From NCBI RefSeq assembly GCF_963678635.1, contig NC_087063.1:38452759-38516758 (forward strand): a DNA stretch of 64,000 nucleotides, read 5' to 3'. Positions 1 through 12,106 of this stretch are shown here, piece by piece (position 1 is the first letter of the stretch; every line of letters starts with the position of its first letter). The position numbers were made by a program, and so were the translations under genes. The notes beneath the pieces were generated by a model. That model was not told the origin of the DNA and ran no database searches. It saw only the letters and a list, made by a program, of their open reading frames with translations. The DNA is from Symsagittifera roscoffensis. Lineage: Eukaryota > Xenacoelomorpha > Acoela > Convolutidae.

Positions 1-1600
1 AAAAAAAGAGCATCCATTAAGAATCTAGTCGAGGAAGAGGCGCGATTGACGAGATCAGACCTTTTGGTAAGTTTGAAAATTTATCACAATCGCATAAATC
101 TGCTTGAATTTGCTGAGAAAGCCATAGCTCGATGATCCAAAGCGTGGACTAAAAACTGCAAAAAGGCAGAAGATGTCATCTGATTTTTTGAGACCGCGCT
201 CATCCATTGACGATTTCGGCAGATCATCACAAAAGTCGGGAAAATTGAAAACCGAGAAAATGATTTTCAGAACACCTAGTGGTTCAACCAGAAAATCTTG
301 AATAAAGGCAGGCGATTGCAGTTCAATAAGAAGCAAAAGCGTCGCAAGATGGAGAATCCACACAATCATCCATCAACAAACATAGTAGGTTGAAATTGGT
401 TGATCCCACCCAAGCCAGAAGATGCGCTGATTAAACCAAAAGATACCTCGAAAATTGTTGCGGTTTGCTGTCGATGTAATGAAAAGGGGGAATGAGCAAT
501 AGATACCTTAGAAAAGCTGAAATTTAAAGTGAAGCGAGTTCAATTTTAGCGAAAAAATCCAAGCTCAATCATTTCTTTTAATGGGTTGAAAAAATTGACA
601 TCAGCCATGGACACTCTAGTAGAAAAGCGTCTACAACAAGCCCCATCAAAAAAAATCGGTACGAAGAGCAGGGGAAATAAATATTCCACTCAAAAGAGAC
701 AAAGATAGAGATTTTGATCACAAAATAATTTTTGAACCTGCAAAAGGCAAACTCAAACAAAATGAACGACTGAGTTTTCAATTCAAACTTCAGTTTTCAG
801 CCCAATAAAACTTTATTGTATGCCTGATTCAAGATGAGAACAACATAAAGCCGCCCTCCCAGAAGCTGCTGACTTTTTTTGGGACCAAGCTGGAATGATC
901 CGAATGGTCAAGTTTCTTCCTAGCAAAGGCTAACAGGACCTTAAGGAACGACAGCATTAAAATGTCTCATTTTGGTAAGGGAGACACTGAAAAAACTAAA
1001 ATAGCCATATGCGGATTATCGTAATTAGTTCATGCACAACGAGAAAAATCTAACGTTCTATGGATTTACTGAAAGAGTTGAAGTGCTTCTCAAGGTGGAA
1101 TACAACACTTGATGGTGGTGCGACAAGGTGCTTTTCATGGATTTAATGTAAGGCATAATCGGCTGCTGTTCCAAAATTGTCCTCAATAAGAGCAGGCGAA
1201 TGTAACAGCTCATGAAAATGCCACTCCATAGATGAACGATACACAGAGGAATTGGTTATTCTTTGCAGAATAGATACACTGAGCCTCGCAGCTACCGCAA
1301 AAAACTCAAAGAACAAAAAATGAGGAATTGGACAAGCATAGTCAAATAGGTCAATTGGAAAAACTTTTGAGGAAAAATGGCTGGAACGGCGAAAAAATTG
1401 CAAAACATTTTTTCATTATTTTTGCAGAAATTTGTTGAGTTTTTGAAGTATTTTAAGCTCAAAACGACGCTAAAAAACTAAGTTTTGACGGCCTAATTAA
1501 AAATTAAACGAACTATAGTAGGCTTTCACGCCTTTTCTACACCGAGAATATTTTTCAAATGTTTTTATATATCGTTCGAATCACGATTGAAAGTTTAATA
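1..1600. other. AT-rich sequence without a recognised gene
   Basis: I see no recognisable gene here. A minus-strand open frame (369 to 55) starts with a hydrophobic, signal-like stretch, and another lies at 1403-1143. Neither shows a known domain or clear splice sites. Both could be chance or decayed transposon sequence flanking the transposase fragment that follows. Confidence 0.4.
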
Positions 1601-1614
1601 TTATATAAAACAAA

Positions 1615-1899
1615 TTGTATTGCCGTACTTTTGCAGTTCAGCAAGATCCTGAGGGCGATAACTTTCTCCTTTTTGATTCGGGGTCGGAGGCAAAAAACCG
1701 AATGTTAATATGTCTTACCGTTGACAACTTAGAAGCTTTGGAGAACAACACAGTCTGGCACGCAGATGGAAAATTTAAAACATATCCCGCTTTATTTTTT
1801 CAAAATTGTACAAATCATGCAGTAGTTGAAAATCAAACTGTTTCATTAGACATCTTTCTTCTTTGGAATAAAAAACACGAGTTCCCTATTTTACTCTGA
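1615..1899 (+). pseudogene. Mutator-like (MULE) transposase fragment
   Basis: The translated fragment is about 94 residues and has no ATG; the frame opens at TTG. It contains the motif block WHADGKFKTYPALFFQ preceded by RMLICLTVDNLEALEN. This matches the start of the MULE transposase catalytic domain, where a (F/H)xDGTFK block holds the first catalytic aspartate of the DDE fold and is followed by a (L/I)FYQ(L/N)xTIH-like strand. Only this first part of the domain is present. The rest of the DDE domain and any terminal inverted repeats are not recognisable. It is a relic of a DNA transposon of the kind that uses a cut-and-paste DDE transposase. Family assignment rests on motif recognition alone. 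Confidence 0.65.
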
Positions 1900-3975
1900 A
1901 ATTAGTTTGAAAACACCAAAAATGAAAGACAGAAAACCAAGAACTCAGCAGGGATGGCAGATGGCCTTTCAGATGAGGATGAGGTGTGCTCACCATACCA
2001 TTCAGGAACCCGATTCCTGAGAAAAGACCAAAATCGATCGGAGAACAAATTGGTGAGAAATACTGCCGGAGAAAGTGCCATCAAGATGGCAAAAACGAAA
2101 GAAAAAACAAGACGGATTAGTTAAACTCCTTAAACATTGTAGCAAAAAAATTATTCTCAAGCTGTTTGAGGGCCTCTCGTTCAATTTTATTTTTAAAGGT
2201 TTGTTCTTTAATTTAACAATTTCATTGAAGTTTTTTCATGTGATCAAAGCTTTTTCCGCTACTCATTGTCGCTTGCCACTAGTTGTCGCGTGATGTGATG
2301 AGTCGATTCTTACCATTGCTACGATATGCCGCCATGCCTAAAAAGCGTTGAAATATTGCTTCGATAGTTTTGTTTTCTTGTTGCAGAATTTTTCCATTCA
2401 ACATAAGTTTATCTTATTTTTCGAACACGTGACTTATTACCCACAGAACACGTCAAACAGGTGAGTCATAGTGGCAAATGTTTCTGGGGCAGAAAAATTT
2501 CTGGAAACTTGATATAACTTTTTCTGAGAAGTCTACAACTGCGCGCAAAAAAAACAACCACTCGAAAAAACAACACCCATTTCCATCTTACTTTAGCCTA
2601 GAAACCGAAATTTCTAATAGTTATTTCAACTAATCCATGGACAATAATTCGCTGAGGAAACATATTTTTGTATGCTCTTAAGATTATGTAGTTTTCCGTT
2701 AGGGTTTTTTTATGACATTTTGGTAAAATTTAGATTCTTGTTGTTTTAAAAAAATTTATTAAGAAGAAGCTTTTTTAGAGATATACAAGGGGTTTCATGA
2801 GGTATCTCCACTATTCGCTAAGGTATACTTTACGAGGTATATCACTAAGGTTAAGTATGCAGACTAAAAATGAATATGTTTGCCATGGGGTAATTAGTCC
2901 GCCTGCCAATTTTCAATCGGATCATCTGAGCAACTTTTTTTACAAAAGTTTCAAATAGAGGCATAAAGGTAAAAAGAGCTTCCGTCGAAGTTTTGGGAAA
3001 ACTTGATTCTAGATTGAAAACAAAACACAACTTCGAAGTTCGCTCCCACCTCATTTAGAAGGAATACAATGAAATAAACTAGGTTTTCACCTTTATTTTG
3101 ACTGGTTCTTGCATTGATAGAAATTATAACGAAACCATGCTTGTGCATTATGCATGACCAAAACAGCAAGAATGGTATCTATGGGTTATTGTGTTTTCGA
3201 AAAAATCATTGGGTTGCCATTGTACAATTGTACAGTGAACAGGCTCTGAAAATTGAAAAATGTAGATGAGAACCATGGAATACGTTTTCTAAGACATAGA
3301 CTAGGGTGCTAATGAAAAGTCTTGCAAGCCGATTGATTGTTGACGTGTGTTGGTAATTATGCGAATACGAGGTTTTTGAATCTTTGAGATTTTTGGGTTT
3401 TTCATTAATTCAGGACTACTCAGTTATTTGTTAAATTAAATCACGCTTTCTACAATAGGTGCTTGAATGGCAGTCCAAAGACTGTGTGTGATTGAATTGA
3501 ATGACTCACTTGTGGCGCAGATAACTCGGAGTGGTTCTGCAATTCAGATAATAAATAACAAACATGTTATTGACTGTAAAAATTAAGATAGTTTTTTGCC
3601 ACTGACAATTTTGAAGGTTCTTGCTGACACTGTAATTAAGTAGAAAGATGTCGCGTACGCATTCGATGATTGGTTTTTGTATTCAATTCTTTGTACCATG
3701 ATTGGTAAAAATCAGAATGGCTTAAGAGAAAAAATGGACCAGCCGGGTCGACTTTTTACGCCCATTTTCAAGCAAAACTTGAGTGGTCTGAGCAGCGTTT
3801 CAGGCAGATTACCTTCAAATTCAAAATCTTGAACCATAAAAAGTTGTTTGAATGGGATTATAGCAGTTTTTATAATGAATGGACCACGGTTTTTGTGCAT
3901 GATTTTTTGAGCGTTAGTTGCATTTGTCGTGTTATCTCGACCCAGAAGTATTGCATGGGTTTGTACTTTTCTTAC
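1900..3975. other. No gene recognised; probable intron/intergenic DNA
   Basis: The stretch is AT-rich with short unsupported open frames. If the receptor gene on the minus strand continues, this is the intron after its second exon; I could not find a third exon. The minus-strand open frame of exon 2 continues to 3712, but its composition becomes AT-rich and non-conserved beyond the putative donor at 3975, so I treat that tail as intronic. Confidence 0.4.
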
Positions 3976-4279
3976 TGTAGTGTAGTAGCCCTTGTAGTTG
4001 GTGGGGGAGAAGTCGACGATGGGGATTCCAAAGTGGTAGGCGACACTTGCGAGACTGAGATGCACGTACTGGTTGGGGGAGGAGATGACCACGCCCACCA
4101 GCGCCTTCATTTTGATCTGGTTGCAGATGGTCAGTATAGTCTCCGTCACACTCTGGCCTGGCTCTATCATGATGGGGTTGAACTTCATCTGGGGATAGAG
4201 GGTGTGGGGTGAGAGGGCTTCCTCCCGAGTAGGACAAGGGTGCTCCTTGCTCCTACAGTAGGATATGTCTTCCACATAC
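3976..4279 (-). CDS. Exon 2 of a probable NMDA-type glutamate receptor (amino-terminal domain)
   Basis: This exon continues the frame of the exon at 9295-9018. Read on the minus strand, an acceptor (ttattctacag) precedes base 4279 and a donor (GTAAGA) follows 3976. The upstream exon ends two bases into a codon and this exon supplies the third, so the frame is kept. The peptide holds the block FNPIMIEPGQSVTETILTIC followed by a VVISSP strand and a YHFGIPIVDFSP strand. This is the pattern of the periplasmic-binding-like ligand domain of ionotropic glutamate receptors, where a (T)xxI(L)xxICD-like helix precedes a hydrophobic strand and a helix ending in (I)P(I/V). Two cysteines near the N-terminus (C-R-S-K-E-H-P-C) could form a disulphide. 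The protein would be a plasma-membrane ligand-gated channel subunit. Assignment to the NMDA branch rather than another receptor with the same fold is tentative. Confidence 0.5.
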
Positions 4280-5084
4280 CTGTAGAATAAACAAGCATCA
4301 TAGAGACAGAGACAGATCTTGTCTACTCTGCGCTCAACTTCTACGTTACGCTAATATGATAATTAAATCATTCGCTACGACAAATATGAGCTTGCTTGAG
4401 CTCCAACTAAATTCGGAATTGTTTTTATTAGGGCTGTGTCAACCCAAAAATTGCTACTTTATGATTTTGAGCTGCCATAAATCAAGTTCGGTTCATTGGC
4501 TAAAATATTCAGATGCTTAGAAAAAGGAAGCCAAAAAAGACATTTTCCGATTAAAACATTTAGTTTTGACTTGAGAAAAAAATGACAGAATGAGTATACT
4601 TGGGTTGGTTTTTTGTTTAGATAGTTTCAATCCGCAAAATATTTTCACTAAAAAGTTTCAATACGCCGCACTATCCTAATCGATTCAAATTAAATAGGGT
4701 TTTTTAATTTGAATCAAAATTGAGCAACAATAATTTTAAAAAAAGTCAATATTATTAAAAATAACATTTACAAAACTCACAAATCAAAATCAATAATTTT
4801 AAGGGTTCCGTCAGTTTCTGATTAGTTCTAGCTTTGTCGAAACAAAAACTACAAATTAGGGGTCAACTTCCTGCTCCTAATTTCCTGACGCGTGCTTTTT
4901 TTGAGCCGTTCCGCTCTTAAATGCAATGCTTGTAGCATGATTAATTAATTAATGTTGCCAGTTTGACCAATTGTTTTTGACTGTAACTCAGGCCTATTAC
5001 CATCTCTGCCCCATTTGATAAATTATATTTGTTAATTGTAGTTCGAAACATATTTATTTTTATCATAATTCAAACTAGCAAAAA

Positions 5085-5360
5085 ATGAGACCAGTTAGGG
5101 GTATCGGAACAATTAGCACTGTGTTTTTTATTTCGTCAAGCATTCGTTTTGAATTAAATGTGATTGACAAATTTATTCTGTATCACCTGAAAAACTCTGT
5201 TGCCATGAGCTCAAATTTAACAAAAATTTTATATTGTGATTATTTTTGTAAAATTAAAGGGGGTTTGAAAATTGCCAATATGACCAGTTTGGAACAATTA
5301 GTTAAGAGTATGTTAAGCTGCAATTTAAATTATTGCAGATTAAATTGAAGCAAGCCAATT
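5085..5360 (+). repeat. Diverged relative of the ~540 bp repeat
   Basis: Blocks resembling the repeat occur in the same order: a CGGAAC-type start, a GAGCTCAAATTT-like segment, ATTGCCAATATGACCAGTTT, GGAACAATTAG and CCAATTGG. Divergence is high and the ends are not recognisable. It probably represents an older copy or a sister family. Confidence 0.4.
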
Positions 5361-5474
5361 GGTTTTATTAGAACGATACAAGATGAAAAATGCGCCCTTT
5401 TCTGGTTATGCATGTGCGGGATAAAAGAACGGCAAAAATGAAAGCTGAACCATTTACTTCATCATTTTTGTTAT

Positions 5475-6020
5475 TGTTCCGACTTTCGATACGAAAGTAA
5501 CGGAATATTTGTGCTCGGGGTGGATTTTTTTTTTCTTCAGACAAATTTCGACTTTTTAACTAGCCATTTTTGGTGGAATTTTTTTATATCATTCGAAAGC
5601 TATTGTTGTCCTGAGCTTAAATTTGAAAAGATATTTGATCATTTTTCGTAAAGTTATGAGGGTTTAAAGATTGCCATTTTGGCCATTTTGACCAATTTGG
5701 GACAATTAACGCGCGATATAATTCGCGCCATTAACGCGTAAGCGGAGATTTAATCCGTCGTAGAAATCGTTCCAAATTGGTTGAAAGAAGCCTATTTGCC
5801 ATAATTTATTTGTTACAAGGAGCGAAATCTATCGTTTTGTACTTTATATGGCGTGTGGGGGGATAATTTTCATCGAAACATTTTCAAATTTTAGAAAAAA
5901 AAACTTTTTCATTTATTTCATTTCATTAACTTTTTTATGTTGTTTATGTTATTACTGCTCCATAAACGGTAAAAGGCAGTCGGAACTTTCAGGGCTTCAC
6001 CCTGATACGAGCAGTCTTGT
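5475..6020 (+). repeat. ~540 bp dispersed repeat, copy 1
   Basis: The copy starts TGTTCCGACTTTCGATACG and ends CCTGATACGAGCAGTCTTGT. Within about 30 bp of the left end lies the hairpin ACTTTCG-ata-CGAAAGT (7 bp stem, 3 nt loop). Near the right end this copy has CAGGGCTTCACCCTG, one mismatch away from the perfect hairpin in copies 2 and 3. The middle carries GCGCGATATAATTCGCGC and two ACGCGT-like blocks. No coding capacity is evident. TGTTCCGACT near the left end and AGTCGGAAC near the right end form a short subterminal inverted repeat. Confidence 0.85.
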
Positions 6021-6187
6021 TATTAACTTTATTAACTTTTTATTCAGCTTCAAGGAGCAGTCAGAACATTCAGAGCTTTGCCCTGACATTTGATTGTTTT
6101 TTTGAATTGCAAAAACCCTAGTTAAAGGGGCTAGTAAAACATCTTTACTGAGTTTTTTCTTCGAAATATCGCCTGAACAAGCATTGT

Positions 6188-6722
6188 TATTCCTACTTTC
6201 GATACGAAAGTAACGGAATATTTGTGCTCGGGGTGGGTTTTTTTTTTCTTCAGACAAATTTCGACTTTTTAACTAGCCATTTTTGACGTAATTTTTTTAC
6301 ATCTTTCGAAAGGTATTGTTGTCCTGAGCTCAAATTTGAAAAGTTATTTCACCTGTGATCATTTTTTGTAAAGTTAGGGGGGTTAAAAGATTGCCATTTT
6401 GGCCAATTTGGGACAATCAACGCGCGATATATTTCGCGCTATTAACGCGTAAGCGGGGACTTAATCCGTCTTAGAAATCGTTCCAAATTGGTTAAAAGGA
6501 GCTTATTTGCCATAATTGGTTTGTTACAAGGAGCGAAATCTATCCTTTGTACTTTATATGGCGTGTGGGGGGATAATTTTTATAAAAAATTTCAAATTTT
6601 AGAATTATTTTTTTTGATTTTGTTTTTTTTGCATTGAATTTCTTAATGTTATTACTGCTCCATAAACCTTAAAAAGCAGTCGGAACATTCAGGGCTTCGC
6701 CCTGATACGAGCAGTCTTGTTA
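6188..6722 (+). repeat. ~540 bp dispersed repeat, copy 2
   Basis: This copy matches copy 1 along its whole length, with small indels. The left end is decayed to TATTCCTACTTTCGATACG but keeps the 7 bp stem hairpin. The right end has the perfect hairpin TCAGGGC-ttc-GCCCTGA followed by TACGAGCAGTCTTGT. A partial right-end sequence (GGAGCAGTCAGAACATTCAG) at about 6053 sits between copies 1 and 2 and suggests a nested or recombined extra end. Confidence 0.85.
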
Positions 6723-7227
6723 TGATTTGCGACCTAATCTGATCTCACGTTGTTTGTGCCGAGTGAAACAACAAAAATTTTTCCTCGCCTTTAATGATTG
6801 GTACAGCAGGATACTGCAAAAGATGCACATGTTTTTCATGAAAATTAAACTATAACCACGTCGATGTGTTCAATTTTTGATATGAACTTTTACTCTAACT
6901 TTTCTTTGCAGTCTTTTAAAAGCAACTTAGCAAGGGATTCTGTTTGATTTTTGATGAGATGAGGGAGCGTCGTTTCCATCCAAAACTATTGCTGAATCAG
7001 CCTAACTATACTCGGAAAGTTATGACTTAAAGTTTTTAATCCCCAATAACTTGAAATCCTTAACAAATTTTTACCTGAAAACCCTATCTAGAAAACTTTG
7101 CATAAACATACTGCAGCAATCAAGCATTAAAGAAATAGTCTCCACAATATTTTTCTCAAACTGCTTCAATTGGCTCTTTTCAAACTCCATAACTCGTCTA
7201 CAAATAGTCATAGATCAAATGGGTTTT

Positions 7228-7773
7228 TGTTCCGACTTTCGATACGAAAGTAACGGAATATTTGTGCTCGGGGTGGGTTTTTTTTTCTTCAGACAAATTT
7301 CGACTTTTTAACTAGCTATTTTTGACGGAATTTTTTTTTGTCATTCAAAAGGTATTGTTGTCCTGAGCTTAAATTTGAAAAGATATTTCACCTGTGATCA
7401 TTTTTTGTTAAGTTATGAGGGTTTAAAGATTGCCATTTTGGCCATTTTGACCAATTTGGCACAATTAACGCGCGATATAATTCGCGCTATTAACGCGTAA
7501 GCGGAGAATTAATCCGTCTTATAAATCGTTCCAAATTGGTTGAACGAAGCTTATTTGCCATAATTGATTTGTTACAAGGACCGAAATCTCTCTTTTTATA
7601 CTTTATATGAGGTGTGGGGGGAAGATTTTCATAAAAAAATTTCAAATTTTAGAGAAAAAAAATTTTCGTTTTATTTTATTTCATTTAACTTTTTTATGTT
7701 ATTACTGCTGCTCCATAAACCTTATAGGCAGTCGGAACATTCAGGGCTTCGCCCTGATACGAGCAGTCTTGTC
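7228..7773 (+). repeat. ~540 bp dispersed repeat, copy 3
   Basis: The copy runs from TGTTCCGACTTTCGATACG to TACGAGCAGTCTTGT with both terminal triloop hairpins intact. It is nearly collinear with copies 1 and 2. The flanking sequence differs from that of the other copies, so it looks like an independent insertion or duplication rather than part of a strict tandem array. Confidence 0.85.
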
Positions 7774-9017
7774 TAATTTTGAGTTCAAGCTTCCATAGAT
7801 TTGAGATGATTTTCAAAAGTTTCGTAAAACACTGCAAAAAGAACAAAAAATGTTGCTTGAACAAAAAGAAAACAACTCAGGAGCTCAAACTTTCCGTCCA
7901 TTTTTCTCAAAAGATGTGACAATAAAGTTTGTTTGGGTCTTTTCGGTTATACCCTTCCTAAACTGTAAAAAGATGAAAAGAAAAATTGGAACACTGTTAC
8001 TAGAACATGCACTATAATATTATGTGAAGTATAAGTCAACGAGAAAGTTATTTTTCACACTTTTAAGCTTTTTACAATGAAATGTATTCGATACATTTTG
8101 AGTTTACTGGGGATTTCTACAAAGAAGAGGCGCGGTCACAAAAAAATGAAAACTGTTGACTTCACAGAAGCTTGTAATTGAAAAATATCGCGACCACGGA
8201 GTGAAAGTGTTTTTCGAAAACGTGTGTGCTTTCACGAAAATTTGTGTTTCACAAAGAGGCGACCTACAACGCCGGTTGTATAAATACAATGAGGATCTTC
8301 TTTTCATAATTCGGACTGCATACTAAATTTGGGAAAGTTTTTTCGGGGTTTAAGACAATGATTTTGTTTTTTAAGTTATATCTGACATTAAAGAGATATT
8401 TCAATGTCAGGTTTGTCGAGAAGCTGTTTATTTTATGTTTATTTTGAAAAATTGGTTATCAGATGTTGGAGAGTGGTTTCCTCTTCCACAACCTTTCATT
8501 TTATTAAAGTGTTAGCAGCTTCTTCAACAAATGCAATTACCGTCGGAAAACATTTTCTCCTACTTACACAATACCGCTAATTTTTGGCTCTTCTTTAAAA
8601 TTGTTTTGTGTCAAACTGGAAATTAGCTTTTGATATAACTTAAAACAACTAGCGCCAGGAAATATTTCAACCAGCGCTGATGTGTCGCTTTATGACACCA
8701 TGTTGGCATGTCTTGATTGGATGATTGCTCTCTGGGGGGCTAAGCGATCAGTGCCTAAGATTTAGGGATGGCGTTAAAGTGACAAAACTGCTACATTGAG
8801 GACATATAAATGTTATTACTAAAATCTGGATAAAAAAGCTTTCACTAATAAAAATACAATGACGACTCGGCAAAAAAATGCAGAAAAAAAAACGTTTAAA
8901 AAAGATCACGGTGAAAAATGGTCACTAGAATTTAGCCGTATGTTTCAATTAATTTAATCACATAAAAAGTTGAAGTAAGCGGTCGGTTTCAATCTATGAA
9001 GTGTGAGTATGACTTAC

Positions 9018-9295
9018 TGCAGTGCTTTTCTCTTCATTTCGTTGCTGTCTGGACCGTCTATGATGAATGCGATGTCGAACTTCATGCCTTTCGGGTCCAG
9101 TCTTCGTCTGACGCGACTCAGCCGCTCGCCTGTCACCTCCTCATGACCTGCCTCGTGGTACCCCTCGTGACCACTTATTGCTGATCTTTCAGGACTGTCT
9201 GAGATAAAAGTGGCATCGCCTACGCAGTGAGTTAGCAATAGTAATAAAAGCAAGGTGATGGCAATAGATATAACAGTCATTTGACGCGATGGCAT
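9018..9295 (-). CDS. Exon 1 of a probable NMDA-type glutamate receptor: signal peptide and N-terminus
   Basis: The minus-strand frame opens with ATG at 9295 and encodes about 93 residues. Residues 6-22 are strongly hydrophobic (ISIAITLLLLLLLTHC) and form a signal peptide, with likely cleavage around VGDA. A basic RVRRR stretch near residue 60 could be a propeptide or furin-type site. Then KFDIAFIIDGPDS looks like the first beta strand of a ligand-binding ectodomain. The exon ends in a clear donor (CTGCA|GTAAGT) with two bases of a codon left over, which the exon at 4279 completes. A second in-frame ATG lies six codons in. The gene continues leftwards; the conserved ligand-binding core and pore must lie beyond this window or in exons I could not see. 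Confidence 0.5.
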
Positions 9296-11897
9296 AACTT
9301 ATCGAATGCCAAAAAGTTAGTTTTTTTTTCACAACTTTTGACTGCGTATATCATTCACATCTTCGGCATTTATCAACGTCAACTGAATAATGTGTGTTCA
9401 AAACACAGACAGTGTCCTCGTGTACAGCATGATATTATTGTAAGAACGGATTTTGTTTTGCTTGGTTAGATTCCAAACTAAAAGAACGAAATTAATAAAA
9501 AATTTAAACTGTTTCTGATTAATTTTACAGATCAAATATAATGATTCACTTTAGTTCAGAACAATGAAACTATTAAAGTATATTAATTAATTGGGACGCA
9601 ATGGCTGATAGAAGAAACAGAACGTATTTTTTTCGTCCTCAATTGACTTGGTGTGGTAAAACTTCGTTGGTACAATGGGAAAGGTAAGACGAGATTCGAA
9701 TTGGTAGTGTGCGAAAATATCTGACGATGATGTTCGAATATGAAGAGCATAGCCACAGCCTTCCTATTATTGATATCTGAAAGTGATTGTTAAGGAATTT
9801 GTGGGTTAGGTGAAGTGTGATGTTTTTATTGTCACTCTGCACTGAGGAGGCTTCTTCTGATTGAGTGATTCTGATGGACGAGAAGAGGGCAGCGAGAGAG
9901 AGAGAGAGAGAAAGAAGCGATATGACATTTTAGTACCATTTCCAGTGCCCCACAATTTACAACCAGCAAGTCCTGCTGTCTGATTGGATGTTTATTTAAA
10001 CCCAACATTACAACCCAGGCTCCGCTCTTGCTGATTTGGAAACTATCGAGCGCTGCCAGCTCTAGAAAAAATATTCTACTGCACTCAGCGGTGACAAATA
10101 TATTTCTTTCATCCACCAGTAAAATTGGATTTAAAACTCATATTTGTCGCAATTTTTAGTTCTAATCAATTACGGATTTCGTTGATTTTCAACTACACAA
10201 AAGATTAATGACTCAACTTCTAAAATCTGGCTCAAAGCTTAGAAAAGCTTTCATTTTCAGCAAAAGAGTGTTTTTGGTTATGAAACCTATATGAAGTTTT
10301 TGCAGCTGAAATTTTCCAAGTGTGAGATTGAAGCAAGCGCAGTTTTGTTGACCTTAAAGCGAAGCGAGAGAAGTGTGTGGGGTTGAGATTTCACCTAGAA
10401 AATTGAAACAACTTTGATATTTGCAACATTGCGAAAAAAACGACAGTGAAAATTGCATTTGGCTCTTTAAGTTTTGATCAAAACGACATCAACCTGTTTG
10501 ATGATATTTTGGATATCAATACCTAATTTTGGCACGCGTCAAATCAATTTTGCTATGAAAATTTTCCGCTCTTATTTTCATCATTTAGGGAGTATAACCA
10601 AAAAGACCTGAGCAAAGATCGGTGCGTTCATTCGTTCCATTTTTATGGATCCATTAGATAATAGGTAATAGGTTGTAGAAAGCTAGATAAATCTAGACTT
10701 TGTCTATCAAACCTTCAATGGTAATTTTATGGACCACAGATATTAATCAAATCTTTCAAAAAGTAAATCAAACCAACTCGAACTCTGATCGCAGAAACAC
10801 CCAATTAGTTCTAAAATGCATTCCACGTGCAACTAAGGAGCTCCACGGAGTTTTGGTTTGTGGCAATGACGTTGTTCTAATATTCTACAGAATATCTGTC
10901 CAATAAAACGAATGGTATGATCTAAGGACGGCATTCTCAAGTGGAAAACGGCGATGTAAAATGAGCAATTGAGCCACGCGGGGCTTTGTTTCCAGTTAAC
11001 TCAAACGAGTACCATATGAAATAACTGTTCTTAGCTAAAACCACCAACACTTCCATAGCGATTTGTGCTACACGATTTGAATGTAGGCTAGAAATTCAAA
11101 AAAGAGTGTAAATCTGGTACAAGTGTACTTCAATAGGTGTTGGCTTCAATAAACTTTTTAGGATTAGCCAAGTCCCTAAACGTGAAATATGGGCCAAATT
11201 AAAATTAATGGAGCAGACAGTTTAATGCAAAGAATATTTTCCTTTTGAAAAGCAAGTAAGAAAAGTTGTAAAGTACCCAAGATTAGACATTTAACAGGTA
11301 GGAACGGAAAGTTTCTAGATTGATTATATAGGGGCTAAAACGAAAGGAGGTAACAGCAGAGTGGTAGTAAGTGAGAAAATCTGTTAAGACTCATATTTCA
11401 CACTGTGAGCTTAAATGAAAGAAATCAAACCGAGCGTAGATCTTGACTGGAATCAGCAGTTGTTCTCCATTTCAAACAACTGTTCACAGATTGCATTAGA
11501 GACCAGCGGAAATCATAGCTTCTAAATGAGAAAGGTACGATCCAAACTTATGGATGGTCTAAACTTCAAACTAATGATGCCCGGGTCGAGGTCCGCAGCT
11601 AACTTTTCGACTTAGATGGTCGGCCGGTGTTATTTGTCTGGACATGGTTTTTTAGTCGCAGGCCATCGAGCAGATTCTTTTGCGCAATAACAGCCGAAGT
11701 TCATTTGTCGGTCACGCCGGTCGCTGTTAAATTTTATTCGGGGGTACCAGTCGAGCGATGAAGAAAAATTTTCTTTTTCTTACTAAAACCGTATTTGAAC
11801 AGTTGGATACAAACTTTAATTGGAATGAGTGCATTATATTTTAGACGCATGCTTTGTGCTTTGAAAAAAAATTCGTGGAAAATTTTTTTTCCTGCTG
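9296..11897. other. Upstream/intergenic DNA, no gene recognised
   Basis: This lies 5' of the receptor-like gene, so the promoter should be in its right part. I found no convincing core promoter motif. A short (AG)n microsatellite lies at about 9893-9911. A GC-richer patch at 11578-11770 contains CCCGGGTCGAGG and GGTCGGCCGG, unlike its surroundings, but has no open frame. The rest is AT-rich. Confidence 0.4.
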
Positions 11898-12020
11898 ATT
11901 TTTTTTCGGGCTCAGAGTATTGATATCTTCCAAGTGGTATTTAAACTTCAAAGGGTCAAAACCTTTGAAGTTTAAATACCACTTGGAAGATATCAACGCT
12001 CTGAGCCCGAAAAAAAAATC
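11898..12020. repeat. Near-perfect long hairpin (57 bp arms, 7 nt spacer)
   Basis: The left arm (11898-11954) and the right arm (11962-12020) are reverse complements apart from two substitutions and one extra A. They are separated by GTCAAAA. The arm contains GATATCTTCCAAGTGGTATT. Such a structure could extrude as a cruciform or fold as a long RNA hairpin. It may be a recent inverted duplication, a foldback element or a microRNA-like precursor. Expression cannot be judged from sequence. Confidence 0.9.
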
Positions 12021-12106
12021 AACTCCTGTTCTCTTTCAACGTGAGCGTCAAATTAAATCATTCACCTATCATTTTGTGCAGATAGTTCTAATTTTGGAAA
12101 AAACTG

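Larger units (their letters stand above)
4280..9017. other. Intron of the receptor-like gene, repeat-bearing
   Basis: About 4.7 kb separates the two minus-strand exons. The intron holds one diverged and three well-conserved copies of a ~540 bp repeat (listed separately), all in the same orientation, plus AT-rich filler including a TTAA-rich stretch near 4940. I see no further exon between 7774 and 9017. Confidence 0.45.

Noticed and set aside
55-369. Minus-strand frame with a hydrophobic N-terminus
   Set aside because: No known domain, no supporting splice site and AT-rich composition; kept only as a note.
3712-3975. Extension of the receptor-like exon 2 open frame
   Set aside because: A good donor precedes it, and beyond that point composition changes to intron-like with no receptor similarity.
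5475-7773. Hammerhead ribozyme or retrozyme in the ~540 bp repeats
   Set aside because: The conserved CTGATGA and GAAA core is not present near the hairpins.
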